A DNA stretch of 64,000 nt from Scleromatobacter sp038243995 (lineage in GTDB: Bacteria; Pseudomonadota; Gammaproteobacteria; Burkholderiales; Burkholderiaceae_C), in contig JBBRTV010000005.1 in NCBI GenBank assembly GCA_038243995.1, positions 1 to 64,000 on the forward strand, given 5' to 3'. Under the pieces are notes generated by a model. The model ran no database searches. It saw only the letters and a program-made list of their open reading frames with translations, and had not been told where the DNA came from. Made by a program: the position numbers and the translations under genes. Within the stretch, counting starts at the first letter, position 1, and every line of letters begins with the position of its first letter. Positions 1-13,089 of the stretch are shown here, piece after piece.

Positions 1-1024
<1,024 letters not shown>

Positions 1025-1169
1025 CGCGGCTCCTTCTTACAAAAATTGCCACTTCCCACGGCAGATGGGGACGATTCTAGGCCAGTCAATACCCCGGGAA
1101 GCCGATAGCTGGGGCCGGTTAAGACGTCATTCGCACGATTTTGGCGGGCGGATCGAGCCGGAGGACGAT

Positions 1170-1859
1170 TCAACGGCCGCTTTCGGGCGGGTTCTTCAGA
1201 CCGAATCCGACCAGGAAAGTTTCGGCGGACTTGTCGCGGGACGCCTTGGGCTTGACGGCCTTGACGACACGGAAGTTGGCCTTGAACATGTCCATCAGCT
1301 CACTGTAGCCGCTTCCGTGAAACACCTTCGTCACCAGGGCGCCCTCGTTCTTGAGGTGCTTGATCGCGAAGTCGATCGCGAGCTCGACGAGGTACGAGAC
1401 GCGCGCCGTGTCCGTCACGGGGACGCCGGTCAGGTTGGGGGCCATGTCGGAAACCACGACGTCGACCCGCTGCCCCTGGATCGCCTCGTCCAGTTGCGCG
1501 AGCACGTCGTCCTCGCGGAAGTCGCCCTTGATGAATGTCACGCCTTCGATGGGTTCCATGTCGAGGAGGTCGAGCGCGACAATGCGTCCGTTGAGCTCGC
1601 CCACCGCGGCGCCGCCCGTCCCCGCGCTCTTCGGGGCAAACTTGCGACGCAGGTACTGGCTCCACGCACCTGGCGCCGACCCGAGGTCGATCACCAGTTG
1701 CCCGGGCTGGATGAGCTTGAACTGGGCGTCGATCTCGGACAGCTTGTAGACGGCGCGGGCACGATAACCCTCTTTCTGGGCCTGTTTCACGTACGGGTCA
1801 TTGGCGTGATCCTGCAACCACTGCTTGTTGACCTTTTTGCTTTTCGTTTTGATTTTCAT
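1170..1859 (-). CDS. rlmE: 23S rRNA (uridine2552-2'-O)-methyltransferase RlmE
   Basis: RlmE (FtsJ/RrmJ) uses SAM to methylate the 2'-OH of U2552 in the A-loop of 23S rRNA late in 50S assembly. The 229-residue protein has motif I VIDLGSAPGAWSQ (56-68) and the catalytic K-D-K-E tetrad visible as K39 (AVYKL), D138 (VVSDMAPN), K178 (LVTKVF) and E213 (SAETFL). The lysine-rich N-terminus is usual for the family. Its start codon is only 20 bases from that of divergent yhbY, so its promoter must overlap yhbY sequence; a -10-like TATTAT on this strand (complement of 1869-1874) sits nine bases before the ATG. Confidence 0.97.
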   Translation of the reverse strand: MKIKTKSKKVNKQWLQDHANDPYVKQAQKEGYRARAVYKLSEIDAQFKLIQPGQLVIDLGSAPGAWSQYLRRKFAPKSAGTGGAAVGELNGRIVALDLLDMEPIEGVTFIKGDFREDDVLAQLDEAIQGQRVDVVVSDMAPNLTGVPVTDTARVSYLVELAIDFAIKHLKNEGALVTKVFHGSGYSELMDMFKANFRVVKAVKPKASRDKSAETFLVGFGLKNPPESGR

Positions 1860-1867
1860 GACAAAGG

Positions 1868-1874
1868 GATAATA
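1868..1874. promoter_or_regulatory. Overlapping divergent -10-like elements of yhbY and rlmE
   Basis: In the 20-base gap between the two start codons the plus strand has GATAAT at 1868-1873, six bases before the yhbY ATG at 1880. The minus strand has TATTAT over 1869-1874, nine bases before the rlmE ATG at 1859. Transcription starting about 6-7 bases after each hexamer would leave yhbY leaderless and rlmE with almost no leader. No good -35 is seen for yhbY; TTGACC at 1828-1833 is too far upstream of GATAAT. Confidence 0.5.
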
Positions 1875-1879
1875 CGGCG

Positions 1880-2347
1880 ATGGCCCTGATAGAACTGACC
1901 CCTGCCGAACGCAAAGAAAAGCGCGGCGACGCCCACCATCTCGACCCCGTGGTCATGATAGGTGCCGATGGACTGACTCCCGCCGTACTGAAGGAAGCCG
2001 AGGTCGCGATCGCTTCGCACGGGCTGATCAAGGTGCGCGTCTTCTCGGATGACCGCACCGCTCGCGAAGCCATGCTGACCGAGATGGCCGACAAGCTGAA
2101 CGCCGCCCCGATCCAGCACATCGGCAAGCTGCTGGTGCTCTGGCGCCCGATGGCGGAAGTGGTGGAAGAAGCGCCGGTCGAGCGCAATCTCGGCCCGCGC
2201 GTCGTCAAGATCCTGAAGTTCTCGAAGCGCGGCAACCACCGCCCGCAGATCAAGAAGGTGACCGTGCTCGGCAATGAGCGCGTGACCGCCGGCGGGCAGG
2301 TCAAGCGCGCCAAGAAGCGCGTGATCAGCGTCAAGAAGAAGGCTTGA
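1880..2347 (+). CDS. yhbY: YhbY family RNA-binding (CRM domain) protein
   Basis: A CRM-domain RNA-binding protein linked to 50S ribosomal subunit assembly. The CRM fold spans roughly residues 3-95 (LTPAERKEKRGDAHHLDPVV at the start, then the conserved GLIKVRVF and IGKLLVLWRP strands). The protein is 155 residues against about 97 in E. coli YhbY; the extra C-terminus is strongly basic (KRAKKRVISVKKKA), probably adding rRNA contacts. It is divergent from rlmE, a pairing of ribosome-assembly genes also seen in other proteobacteria. AAGGG at 1864-1868 is too far from the ATG to be a good ribosome-binding site. Confidence 0.92.
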   Translation: MALIELTPAERKEKRGDAHHLDPVVMIGADGLTPAVLKEAEVAIASHGLIKVRVFSDDRTAREAMLTEMADKLNAAPIQHIGKLLVLWRPMAEVVEEAPVERNLGPRVVKILKFSKRGNHRPQIKKVTVLGNERVTAGGQVKRAKKRVISVKKKA

Positions 2348-2424
2348 CGCTACCGGGCGGTGGGCGCCGACCGTGCGCGCCACTGCCGAGACTGCGGGTC
2401 GGCTGATGCCGGCCCGGGGTTCGT

Positions 2425-2865
2425 TCATCTTGCCGCTTTCCACGCCAGGACGAGCACCAGCAGGCCTTTCAAGCCGAAGAACACGGTGCTGAGCGCGTGC
2501 AACTGGCCGAAGCTCAAGGCCCCGGCGCCGCCCGCCCGCGCCGTCTCCAGCATGCCCAGCAGGCCGTAGTAGCCGGCCACCGTGCACAGCAACGCACCGA
2601 GCGCCAGCATCATTTCTCCCGAGAATTGGCTCGCACCCGTCGCCAGGTGGCGCGCCAGCGCGTCGCGGCGTTCGATGATCAGGAGCAGCACGCCCAGCGC
2701 CAGGCTGGTCGGCGCCTCGACCGCGAAGATGCGGCGCGCCACGATGCCGGCGGAGGCCGAGTCGAGCGATGAGAACGCCGCAGGCGTGGCGATCAATGCG
2801 ATGCAGGCAAGAAGACCGAACCAGACGCCAGGAAGCATCTTGCGGATGATTTCGGCGATCTTCAT
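2425..2865 (-). CDS. DUF4149 domain membrane protein
   Basis: A 146-residue integral membrane protein with about four hydrophobic segments (near 13-32, 47-63, 84-107 and 121-142). Residues 1-35 and the spacing of the helices match DUF4149 (PF13664) proteins, which in Burkholderiales sit between greA and yhbY as here. It begins 15 bases after greA on the same strand and probably shares the carAB-greA transcript. No catalytic motif is visible and its role is unknown; the constant link with greA/carAB reflects a conserved operon rather than a demonstrated function. Confidence 0.85.
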   Translation of the reverse strand: MKIAEIIRKMLPGVWFGLLACIALIATPAAFSSLDSASAGIVARRIFAVEAPTSLALGVLLLIIERRDALARHLATGASQFSGEMMLALGALLCTVAGYYGLLGMLETARAGGAGALSFGQLHALSTVFFGLKGLLVLVLAWKAAR

Positions 2866-2880
2866 GCGAGATAGAAGACG

Positions 2881-3357
2881 TTAGATGTATTTGATGTCGA
2901 CGATTTCGTAGCGCTTGGAGCCGCCCGGCGCGTGCACGTCGGCCGTGTCGCCGGCTTCCTTGCCGATCAGCGCGCGCGCGATGGGGGAACTGATGGAGAT
3001 GAGGCCTTGCTTCAGGTCGGCCTCGTCGTCGCCCACGATCTGGTAGGTCACCTCCAGCCCGGTGGCCTCCTCTTCGAGCACGACCGTGGTGCCGAACACT
3101 ACCCGCCCCCCGCCGTCGACGGAGGCGGGGTCGATGATCTGCGCGGCCGCCAGCTTGCCGTCGATGTGCAGGATGCGGCCTTCGATGAAGGCCTGCTTGT
3201 CCTTGGCCGCCTCGTATTCGGCGTTCTCGGACAGGTCGCCCTGCGCGCGCGCCTCCGCGATGGCCTGGATGACCGCGTGGCGCTCCACCGTCTTCAGGCG
3301 ATGGAGTTCTTCCTTCAGTTTTTCGGCACCGCGGCGGGTCAGGGGAATCGTGGCCAT
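2881..3357 (-). CDS. greA: Transcription elongation factor GreA
   Basis: GreA rescues backtracked RNA polymerase by stimulating transcript cleavage. The 158-residue protein starts MATIPLTRRGAEKLKEEL and carries the coiled-coil tip ARAQGDLSENAEYEAAKD with the acidic pair that reaches the polymerase active site, followed by the C-terminal FKBP-like domain ending KRYEIVDIKYI. The frame is open 17 codons upstream (to 3408), but family length and N-terminus support ATG at 3357; the ribosome-binding site is weak. It lies 101 bases after carB on the same strand, as in related genomes. Confidence 0.95.
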   Translation of the reverse strand: MATIPLTRRGAEKLKEELHRLKTVERHAVIQAIAEARAQGDLSENAEYEAAKDKQAFIEGRILHIDGKLAAAQIIDPASVDGGGRVVFGTTVVLEEEATGLEVTYQIVGDDEADLKQGLISISSPIARALIGKEAGDTADVHAPGGSKRYEIVDIKYI

Positions 3358-3458
3358 ATCAGAGACTCGAGAGGAAAAAAGCAAACCGCCGCCCCGCAGC
3401 GATCTCACGACGGCTGGCGGGCGGCGGCCAGGGATAACAGCTTGAGTTTAGATCAGAT

Positions 3459-6726
<3,268 letters not shown>

Positions 6727-6734
<8 letters not shown>

Positions 6735-7920
6735 GCGGGCTCTTCTTCTGGGACTGCTGATGGGTCTGCGCCGCGGCCATCGCCTGGGTGAAGCGATCGA
6801 ACAGGTAGGCGATATCGTGCGGGCCGGGCGAGGCTTCCGGGTGGCCCTGGAAACAGAACGCGGGCCGGTCGGTGCGGGCCAGTCCCTGCAGGGTGCCGTC
6901 GAACAGCGAGACGTGCGTGGGAACGAGGTTGGCCGGCAGCGTCGCGGCGTCGACCGCGAAGCCGTGGTTCTGGCTGGTGATCGAGACGCGGCCGGAAGCG
7001 CTTTCCCTGACCGGGTGATTCGCGCCGTGGTGGCCGAACTTCATCTTGAAGGTCTTCGCGCCGGAAGCGAGCGCCATGATCTGGTGCCCGAGGCAGATGC
7101 CGAAGGTCGGCATGCCGGCGTCGATGATCGTGCGCGTGGCCGCGATCGCGTAGTCGCAGGGCTCCGGGTCTCCCGGGCCGTTCGAAAGGAACACGCCGTC
7201 CGGGTTCATCGCCAGCACGTCGGACGCGGGCGTTTTCGCGGGGACGACCGTCACGCGACAGCCGCGCTCGGCCAGCATGCGCAGGATGTTGAACTTGACG
7301 CCGTAGTCGTAGGCGACGACATGGAAGCGCGGCGCCGACTGCGTGCCGTAGCCGCTGCCGAGCTTCCATTCGGTCTGCGTCCATTCGTAGGCACGGTCGC
7401 AGCTCACCACCTGGGCGAGGTCGAGGCCGGCCATGGAGGCGCCGGCGCGGGCCCTGGCGATCGCGTCGGCGCGATCGGCCTCGCTGATCTCGTGCCCGAG
7501 CGCGAACGCGACGATGCAGCCGTTCTGCGCGCCGTTCGTGCGCAGGATGCGGGTGAGCTTGCGAGTGTCGATGCCGGCGATGGCGACCGTGCCCTCGCGC
7601 ACCAGGTAGGCGTCGAGCGACATCGACGCGCGGAAGTTGGAATGTCGCAGCGGCAGATCCTTGACGATCAGGCCGGCAGCATGGATCTTCGACGCCTCGA
7701 TATCTTCCTCGTTGACCCCGTAGTTGCCGATGTGCGGATACGTGAGGGTCACGATCTGCCGGCAATAGCTCGGGTCGGTGAGGATTTCCTGGTAGCCAGT
7801 CAGCGCGGTGTTGAACACCACTTCGCCGACCGTATGGCCGGCCGCGCCGATCGAGATGCCGGAGAAGACCGTGCCGTCTGCGAGTGCAAGGATTGCGGGG
7901 GGCAGGACAGGCAGCAGCAA
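6727..7920 (-). CDS. carA: Carbamoyl-phosphate synthase small subunit CarA
   Basis: The glutamine amidotransferase subunit that hydrolyses glutamine and channels ammonia to CarB. The N-terminal CarA domain (PPAILALADGTVFSGISIG) is followed by a class I amidotransferase domain with the nucleophile in FGICLGHQIM and the histidine in CFQGHPEASPGP. I place the start at TTG 7920-7918: GGAG lies six bases upstream and the protein (397 residues) then begins close to family members. An ATG in frame at 8025 would add 35 unrelated residues. Transcription probably begins near 8150 from a clear sigma-70 promoter, leaving a leader of about 230 bases. Confidence 0.95.
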
Positions 7921-8300
7921 AGGGAACTCCGGGGTAGCGGTGCCCAGTTCGCGACATCCCGCCGGCCTGCTGTCGAGTGCTTCGACGACGTGCGTGGGTG
8001 GTGAGTGGACTGCGGTGGGACGCAACCGGAAAGCGTGGGTTGCCAGGCGCCGATCGATGCGCTCGCGTTCCGTTCTTGTCGCTGTCCTGTCGCTGCCCCG
8101 CCGCTGTCTTGTCGCCGTATGGTCGCTTGCTGGGCTGATTGCGGGTAAACCTGTAAATTGTAGCGGCTCGGGACGTGTTTGTCATCCCCGCGACACCGAT
8201 GCCCGCACTACAGCGCCCGCTGCCTGGCCACCCACGGGGAACTAGAATGCATCTATCCGTCTCCAAATGACGGGCTTTTCCCAAGAATGGAGTGTCTCGA
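7921..8300. other. Divergent control region between carA and the BI-1 family gene
   Basis: This 380-base stretch holds the long carA leader (minus strand, about 7921-8150), the carA promoter (8157-8185) and the upstream region of the Bax-inhibitor family gene. On the plus strand TAGAAT at 8243-8248 is a possible -10, with only a poor -35 match (CTGCCT, 8220-8225) at 17-base spacing. No convincing extra gene is seen. Confidence 0.5.
8157..8185 (-). promoter_or_regulatory. Sigma-70 type promoter of carAB
   Basis: On the minus strand ATGACA (-35, 8185-8180) and TACAAT (-10, 8162-8157) are separated by exactly 17 bases, each five of six to consensus. This is one of the two best promoters in the window. 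Predicted start of transcription is near 8150, upstream of carA-carB and probably greA and the DUF4149 gene. Confidence 0.75.
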
Positions 8301-8996
8301 ATGGAACGCAACGTGCAACGGCTCGAAGTCCTGAACGGCGGCTCGGCCTACGGGGTTGACCAGCACCGTGTGCTGCGCAACACCTATTGGCTGCTCGCGC
8401 TGTCCATGCTGCCCACGGTGCTGGGCGCCTGGATCGGCGTGCAGACCGGGATCACCCGCATGATGACGCCGGGGATCTCGATGATCGTCTTCATGGCGGG
8501 CGCCTACGGCCTGATGTTCGCGATCAACAAGACGAAGGATTCGGCGACCGGCGTCTTCATGCTGCTGGGCTTCACCTTCTTCATGGGGCTGATGCTCTCG
8601 CGCCTGATCGCCTACGTGCTCGGCTTCAGCAACGGCACCAGCCTGATCATGACCGCCTTCGGCGGCACGGCCGGCGTGTTCTTCGGCATGGCGACCCTGG
8701 CGACCGTGATCAAGCGCGACTTGTCCGGGCTCTCGCGATTCCTGATGGTGGGCGCGCTGATCGTGCTGGTCGCCTGCGTCATCAACGTCTTCGTGCAATC
8801 CACGGCCGCGATGCTGGCGATCTCCGTCGCCGTCATGGCGATCTTTTCGCTGTACATCATGGTCGACGTGAAGCGCGTGCTGGAAGGCGGGGAAACCAAC
8901 TACATCATGGCGTCGCTGGCGATCTACCTCGACCTGTACAACGTGTTCCAGTCCCTGCTGATCCTGCTGACCTCGCTGGGCGGCGACCGCGACTGA
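8301..8996 (+). CDS. Bax inhibitor-1 / YccA family membrane protein
   Basis: A 231-residue polytopic protein with about seven hydrophobic helices, typical of the Bax inhibitor-1 (UPF0005/YccA) family of inner-membrane proteins. YccA of E. coli interacts with FtsH; some relatives conduct calcium. Family signs are the N-terminal LRNTYWLLALSMLPTVLGAW helix and the C-terminal GGETNYIMASLAIYLDLYNVFQSLL segment with its conserved acidic residues. I chose ATG 8301, with GGAG at 8289-8292 eight bases upstream, rather than GTG 8292. A strong intrinsic terminator follows. Confidence 0.93.
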   Translation: MERNVQRLEVLNGGSAYGVDQHRVLRNTYWLLALSMLPTVLGAWIGVQTGITRMMTPGISMIVFMAGAYGLMFAINKTKDSATGVFMLLGFTFFMGLMLSRLIAYVLGFSNGTSLIMTAFGGTAGVFFGMATLATVIKRDLSGLSRFLMVGALIVLVACVINVFVQSTAAMLAISVAVMAIFSLYIMVDVKRVLEGGETNYIMASLAIYLDLYNVFQSLLILLTSLGGDRD

Positions 8997-9019
8997 CCCG
9001 CTGCGGCCTTGACCTGACG

Positions 9020-9043
9020 ACGGCGCCTGCGGGCGCCGTTTTT
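9020..9043 (+). terminator. Intrinsic terminator after the BI-1 family gene
   Basis: Perfect 8-bp stem ACGGCGCC / GGCGCCGT with loop TGCG (9028-9031), followed by a run of five T. It lies 24 bases after the stop codon of the BI-1 family gene. Confidence 0.85.
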
Positions 9044-9114
9044 CATGACGGTGCTCCCGGACAGCGCCGACGGCACCCGTCGAGCACGGATTCCCGCACC
9101 CGCCGTCGGGCAGC

Positions 9115-10692
9115 CTAGGCAGCCTCGCCTTCGCTGTCGACTCGGTGCGGCGCCTCTTCTTCGTCGCCGGTCGACTGCAGCGCAAGCCCTTGCGCGGCCG
9201 CGTCGACGGCACGCACCGGCGCCGTCCACGCCGGATCCCAATCGAACACCGCCATGCTCTCGACGTGCGCCGTGTGCGGGAACATGTTGACGGCGCCCGC
9301 GGCAACGCAACGGTAGCCCGCCTGGTGGATCAGCAGCCCGGCGTCGCGCGCGAGCGTCGCCGGGTTGCAGCTCACGTACACGATGCGCCTGGGCTGCTGC
9401 CAGCCGGCGCGCGGCGCCGCCTTCAGTTCGGCCAGGGCCTTGGCGAGCGCGAACGCGCCCTCGCGCGGCGGATCGACGAGCCACTTGTCGACGGCGCCGA
9501 GGCCGACGAGGTCGTCGGCCGTCAACTCGAAGAGATTGCGCGCGTCGAAGCGCGTGTGCTCGGCGACGCCGTTGAGTCGCGCGTTGGCGAGCGCGCGCGC
9601 CACCAGCGTGTCGCTGCCCTCGATGCCCAGCACCGACTTCGCCTGCGTGGCCAGCGGCAGCGTGAAGTTGCCCAGGCCGCAGAACCAGTCGATGACGGTC
9701 TCGTGTTTCTCGACGGCCAGCAGGCGCAGCGCGCGACCGACCAGTACGGTGTTGATCTGGTGGTTGACCTGCGTGAAGTCGGTCGGCTTGAACGGCATGC
9801 GCACGCCGAACTCCGGCAGCGTGTAGGCGAGATCCGGACCACCCTCGTCGATGCGAACGACGGTGTCGGGGCCCTTGGGCTGCAGCCACCACTGCACGTC
9901 GTGCTCAGCGCCGAAGGCGCGCAGCAGCGCCATGTCGTGGTCGCTCACCGGCTCGAGGTTGCGCAGCACGAGCGCCGTCACCTGGTCGCCGATGGCGACC
10001 TCGATCTGCGGCATCCGCTCGCGCGCCTCCATCTTGCCGATGAGCTCGCGCAGCGGCATCAGCATGTCGGAGATGTGGCGTGGCACGACGTGGCATTCCC
10101 GCATGTCGGCCACGTAGCTCGATTTGCGCTCGTGGAAGCCGACCAGCACCGTGCCCTTCTTGGCGACCCAGCGCACCGACAGGCGCGCGCGCAGCCGATA
10201 ACCCCACGGCGGCCCTTCGATCGGGCGCAACACCAGTTCGGGCCTGACCTTGCCGAGGTGCCAGAGGTTGTCCTCCAGCACGCGCTGCTTCATCGCGACC
10301 TGCGCCGCGGGCGCCAGGTGCTGCATCTTGCAGCCGCCGCATGCGCCGGCGTGCAGCCCGAAATGCGGGCAACGCGGGGTGACCCGCTGCGCGCTCTCGC
10401 GCCGCAACGACACCAGATCGGCCTGCTCCCACTGTTTCTTGCGGCGCACGACCTTGACCCGCGCCTCCTCGCCCGGCAAGGCGCCGTCGATGAACACGAC
10501 CTTGCCTTCGCTGTTGTGGGCGATGCCCTGGGCGTCGAGGTCGATCGCGGTGACCTTGAGCCATTCGGAATCGGAGACGCCGGGGGCGGGCTCGCCCCGG
10601 CGTTGCTTGCTGTGGCGACCGCGGCCGGGCCGGCCGCCGCCCTTGTCTGCCGGCGCGCTGGCGGCCTCCGGCTGTTCGATATCGGTACTCAT
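9115..10692 (-). CDS. rlmD: 23S rRNA (uracil1939-C5)-methyltransferase RlmD
   Basis: RlmD (RumA) is a SAM-dependent enzyme that methylates C5 of U1939 in 23S rRNA. The 525-residue protein has a basic, disordered N-terminus (about 1-40), a TRAM domain (about 44-100), the [4Fe-4S] cysteine cluster beginning CPHFGLHAGACGGC (C108, C118, C121), a SAM-binding region with DWFCGLGNFTLPL and the catalytic nucleophile in IVYVSCNPATLARD. No Shine-Dalgarno sequence precedes the ATG; instead GATAAT (complement of 10699-10704) lies six bases upstream, suggesting a leaderless transcript. Confidence 0.96.
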   Translation of the reverse strand: MSTDIEQPEAASAPADKGGGRPGRGRHSKQRRGEPAPGVSDSEWLKVTAIDLDAQGIAHNSEGKVVFIDGALPGEEARVKVVRRKKQWEQADLVSLRRESAQRVTPRCPHFGLHAGACGGCKMQHLAPAAQVAMKQRVLEDNLWHLGKVRPELVLRPIEGPPWGYRLRARLSVRWVAKKGTVLVGFHERKSSYVADMRECHVVPRHISDMLMPLRELIGKMEARERMPQIEVAIGDQVTALVLRNLEPVSDHDMALLRAFGAEHDVQWWLQPKGPDTVVRIDEGGPDLAYTLPEFGVRMPFKPTDFTQVNHQINTVLVGRALRLLAVEKHETVIDWFCGLGNFTLPLATQAKSVLGIEGSDTLVARALANARLNGVAEHTRFDARNLFELTADDLVGLGAVDKWLVDPPREGAFALAKALAELKAAPRAGWQQPRRIVYVSCNPATLARDAGLLIHQAGYRCVAAGAVNMFPHTAHVESMAVFDWDPAWTAPVRAVDAAAQGLALQSTGDEEEAPHRVDSEGEAA

Positions 10693-10777
10693 CCCGCGAT
10701 TATCGGTTGCCAGATGAAGTCGGCCCCTGCATGCGCGCCGCGCGGGCAGGAGCCGGACCGCCAGGAGCGCGACGCGT

Positions 10778-12337
10778 TCAGTGCGCGGCCAGGCGGAACA
10801 CGCTCACGTCGGAGACGAGGCGCTGCACCTGCGTGCGCATCGAATCGGCAGCCGCAGCCACCTGCTCGACGAGTGCGGCGTTCTGCTGCGTGACCTGATC
10901 CATTTCGGTGACGGCGACGTTGACGAGATCGATGCCGGCGCTCTGCTCGACGGTAGCGGAAGTGATCTCCGCGACGATGCTGGCGACGTGCTGCACCGAC
11001 TGCACGATCTGGGCGATCGTGCCGGCCGCGACGTCGACCAGGTGCGTGCCTTTGTCGACCTTGTCGACCGATTCGCCGATCAGCGACTTGATCTCCTTGG
11101 CGGCCGTCGCGCTGCGCTGCGCGAGCGTGCGCACTTCGGTCGCCACGACCGCGAAACCGCGGCCCTGTTCGCCGGCGCGCGCCGCCTCCACCGCGGCGTT
11201 CAGCGCGAGGATGTTGGTCTGGAACGCAATGCCGTCGATGACGCTGATGATGTCGGCGATCTTCCGGGAAGAGGCCGCGATGTCGCCCATCGTGCGGACC
11301 ACCTGGCTGACCGCTTCGCCGCCCTGCTGCGCCCTGGAGGCCGCATCGTTGGACAACTGGCGCGCATGCGTCGAGTTGCTCGCGCTCATCTTGACGGTGC
11401 TGGAGAGCTGATCCATCGACGACGCGGTCTGCTGGATGCTGGAGGCCTGGCGTTCGGTGCGACTCGACAGATCGGCGTTGCCGGAGGCGATTTCGCTGGC
11501 CGCGCTGGCGAGGCTGTCGCTGCCGTTGCGTACGCTCGAGACGACGCTGACGAGGCTCTCGGTCATCGCACGAAGGGCTTGCAGCAATTGCCCCGTCTCG
11601 TCCCTGGAGTCGGAATGGACGGCGACGCTCAGGTCGCGATTCGCGACGCGACGTGCGATTTCCACTGCCTGCGAGATGGGTACGGTGATCGACCGCGTGA
11701 CGGCATAGCCGATCGCGGAGGCCACCAGCAACGCGAAGGTCGAGATGCCCAGGACGATGTTGCGGGTGTTGGCGTAGGCCGCTTCCGCATCGGCGACGGC
11801 CGCGGCCGTCTGCTTCTCGTTCAATGCGACCATCTCGTCGACGGCTGCCATCCATCGCGCCTGGGCGGGGTTGGCCTTCTCGGCGAGCAGGCCGCGCGCC
11901 GGGAACTTGTGGTTCTCGAGCGCCATCGAGACGACCTGGTCGGCCAGTTGGCGCGCTTCCTTCTCGGTCGCGTCGATATGGGCGAGGATCGCCGTCTTGC
12001 GCGCGTCGTGTTCCTGGTTGATCATCTTCGAGAGCTTCGCCTTCGAGACTTCGTACTGCCTGATGTCGGCCTTGAGAAGGTCGTTCTCCGCAGCCATCTC
12101 CTCGGGCTCGGACACCATCAGGATGTTGCGCACGCGCACGGCCTGCTGGGTCGCGGCCAGCCGCAACTGGTCGGCAAGCGCCGACTCGACGGCGATGCCG
12201 CCGGTTACCGCGTTCATGTCGTTGCGCATGCCGCTGGTGCGGGCGAGCGCGATGATCGACAGGGTGGCCAGCAGCGCCAGAACGATGCCGAAGGCGAGCG
12301 CCAGGCGCAGGCCTATTTTCAGGTTGGTCAGACGCAT
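10778..12337 (-). CDS. Methyl-accepting chemotaxis protein with four-helix-bundle sensor
   Basis: A 519-residue chemoreceptor. MRLTNLKIGLRLALAFGIVL begins with a membrane helix (about 10-32), then comes a periplasmic four-helix-bundle (4HB_MCP) sensor, a second helix near 190-212, a HAMP linker (VEIARRVANRDLSVAV) and a cytoplasmic signalling domain with the hairpin tip IDGIAFQTNILALNAAVEAARAGEQGRGFA that contacts CheA/CheW. There is no C-terminal CheR pentapeptide. The frame is open upstream to 12742, but the true start is ATG 12337, where the receptor's own sequence begins. No chemotaxis kinase genes are nearby. A broken fragment of another receptor of this class lies at 31236-31595. Confidence 0.95.
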   Translation of the reverse strand: MRLTNLKIGLRLALAFGIVLALLATLSIIALARTSGMRNDMNAVTGGIAVESALADQLRLAATQQAVRVRNILMVSEPEEMAAENDLLKADIRQYEVSKAKLSKMINQEHDARKTAILAHIDATEKEARQLADQVVSMALENHKFPARGLLAEKANPAQARWMAAVDEMVALNEKQTAAAVADAEAAYANTRNIVLGISTFALLVASAIGYAVTRSITVPISQAVEIARRVANRDLSVAVHSDSRDETGQLLQALRAMTESLVSVVSSVRNGSDSLASAASEIASGNADLSSRTERQASSIQQTASSMDQLSSTVKMSASNSTHARQLSNDAASRAQQGGEAVSQVVRTMGDIAASSRKIADIISVIDGIAFQTNILALNAAVEAARAGEQGRGFAVVATEVRTLAQRSATAAKEIKSLIGESVDKVDKGTHLVDVAAGTIAQIVQSVQHVASIVAEITSATVEQSAGIDLVNVAVTEMDQVTQQNAALVEQVAAAADSMRTQVQRLVSDVSVFRLAAH

Positions 12338-12432
12338 GAAAGTTCCGAATGTTGGCTGTTGGATTTGTTGATCGTCGCGAGGCACCGCGCCTCCTCCGGA
12401 CACGGTGCGCGTGCGCCTCGGCCCGGGAAGCG

Positions 12433-12795
12433 TCAGTTCAGCTTCCAGACGAATTCGGTCTTCACCCATTGCTGGGTCGGCTTCGCGTCCGCGGGCTGGG
12501 GCTTGAAGCTGCACTCCATCAGCGCGCGCTGCGCGGCGCTGTCGAGCTTGCGCGAGCGGCTGGACGACTCGATCTCGCTGTCGATCGCCTTGCCGTCCAC
12601 GCCGACGAGGATGCGCAACCCCGTCGTGCCCTGCTCGCCCTTGCTGAGCGACTCGCGCGGGTACTCCGGCGGCGAGCAGCTCTTGGCATCCTGCACCCAC
12701 CTGAAATCGGCCGTCATCGCTCCGGCACTGGCCAAGGCGCACAACGTGGCGACGAGGGCGCCGCGGATCGGCGCGAGACGTGTAGTCGACTTCAT
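12433..12795 (-). CDS. Small exported TonB-C-like protein
   Basis: A 120-residue protein with an N-terminal signal sequence (MKSTTRLAPIRGALVATLCA, cleavage probably after the ASAGA region) and one TonB C-terminal-like domain: CSPPEYPRESLSKGEQGTTG, then LRILVGVDGKAIDSEIESSS and ALMECSFKP. There is no membrane anchor and no proline-rich spacer, so it is not a full energy transducer; free TonB-C domain proteins of this kind are common in Burkholderiales and of unknown role. AAGGAG eight bases before ATG 12795 fixes the start. Confidence 0.8.
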   Translation of the reverse strand: MKSTTRLAPIRGALVATLCALASAGAMTADFRWVQDAKSCSPPEYPRESLSKGEQGTTGLRILVGVDGKAIDSEIESSSRSRKLDSAAQRALMECSFKPQPADAKPTQQWVKTEFVWKLN

Positions 12796-13060
12796 GATGA
12801 AACTCCTTCTTGCAGATCGTGAAATGGGATGGATCCGACCCTGGTGCGCCGATGGCGGACGCGGGGCACGGCCCGATTTCGACCCTGGTGAGCCATTCTT
12901 GAGGCCTTTGTCCCGACCGAAGCGACGATCAACGGGCAATTGGAGGCGTAGATCACACTGTCTGCGCGCGAGCACGGAAGGGGTGCGCGAGAGGCACCCG
13001 GACGGGGCGGCGCATGCGCCGCAAGGGGGCGGCAACGCGCCTGCGCGGCGTGTGCGGCGC
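12796..13060. other. Intergenic stretch between nlpD terminator and TonB-C-like gene
   Basis: No gene is seen. In related genomes the position after nlpD is usually occupied by rpoS; neither a sigma-factor frame nor an obvious remnant is visible here. The stretch should contain the promoter of the TonB-C-like gene, but no clear -35/-10 pair stands out. Confidence 0.4.
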
Positions 13061-13089
13061 GAAAAAAAACGCGCCTCGAAAGGCGCGTT
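13061..13089 (-). terminator. Intrinsic terminator after nlpD
   Basis: On the minus strand a perfect 8-bp stem AACGCGCC / GGCGCGTT with a six-base loop (13081-13076) is followed by a run of T (complement of A 13062-13069). It lies 24 bases beyond the nlpD stop codon and should end the surE-pcm-nlpD transcript. Confidence 0.9.
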
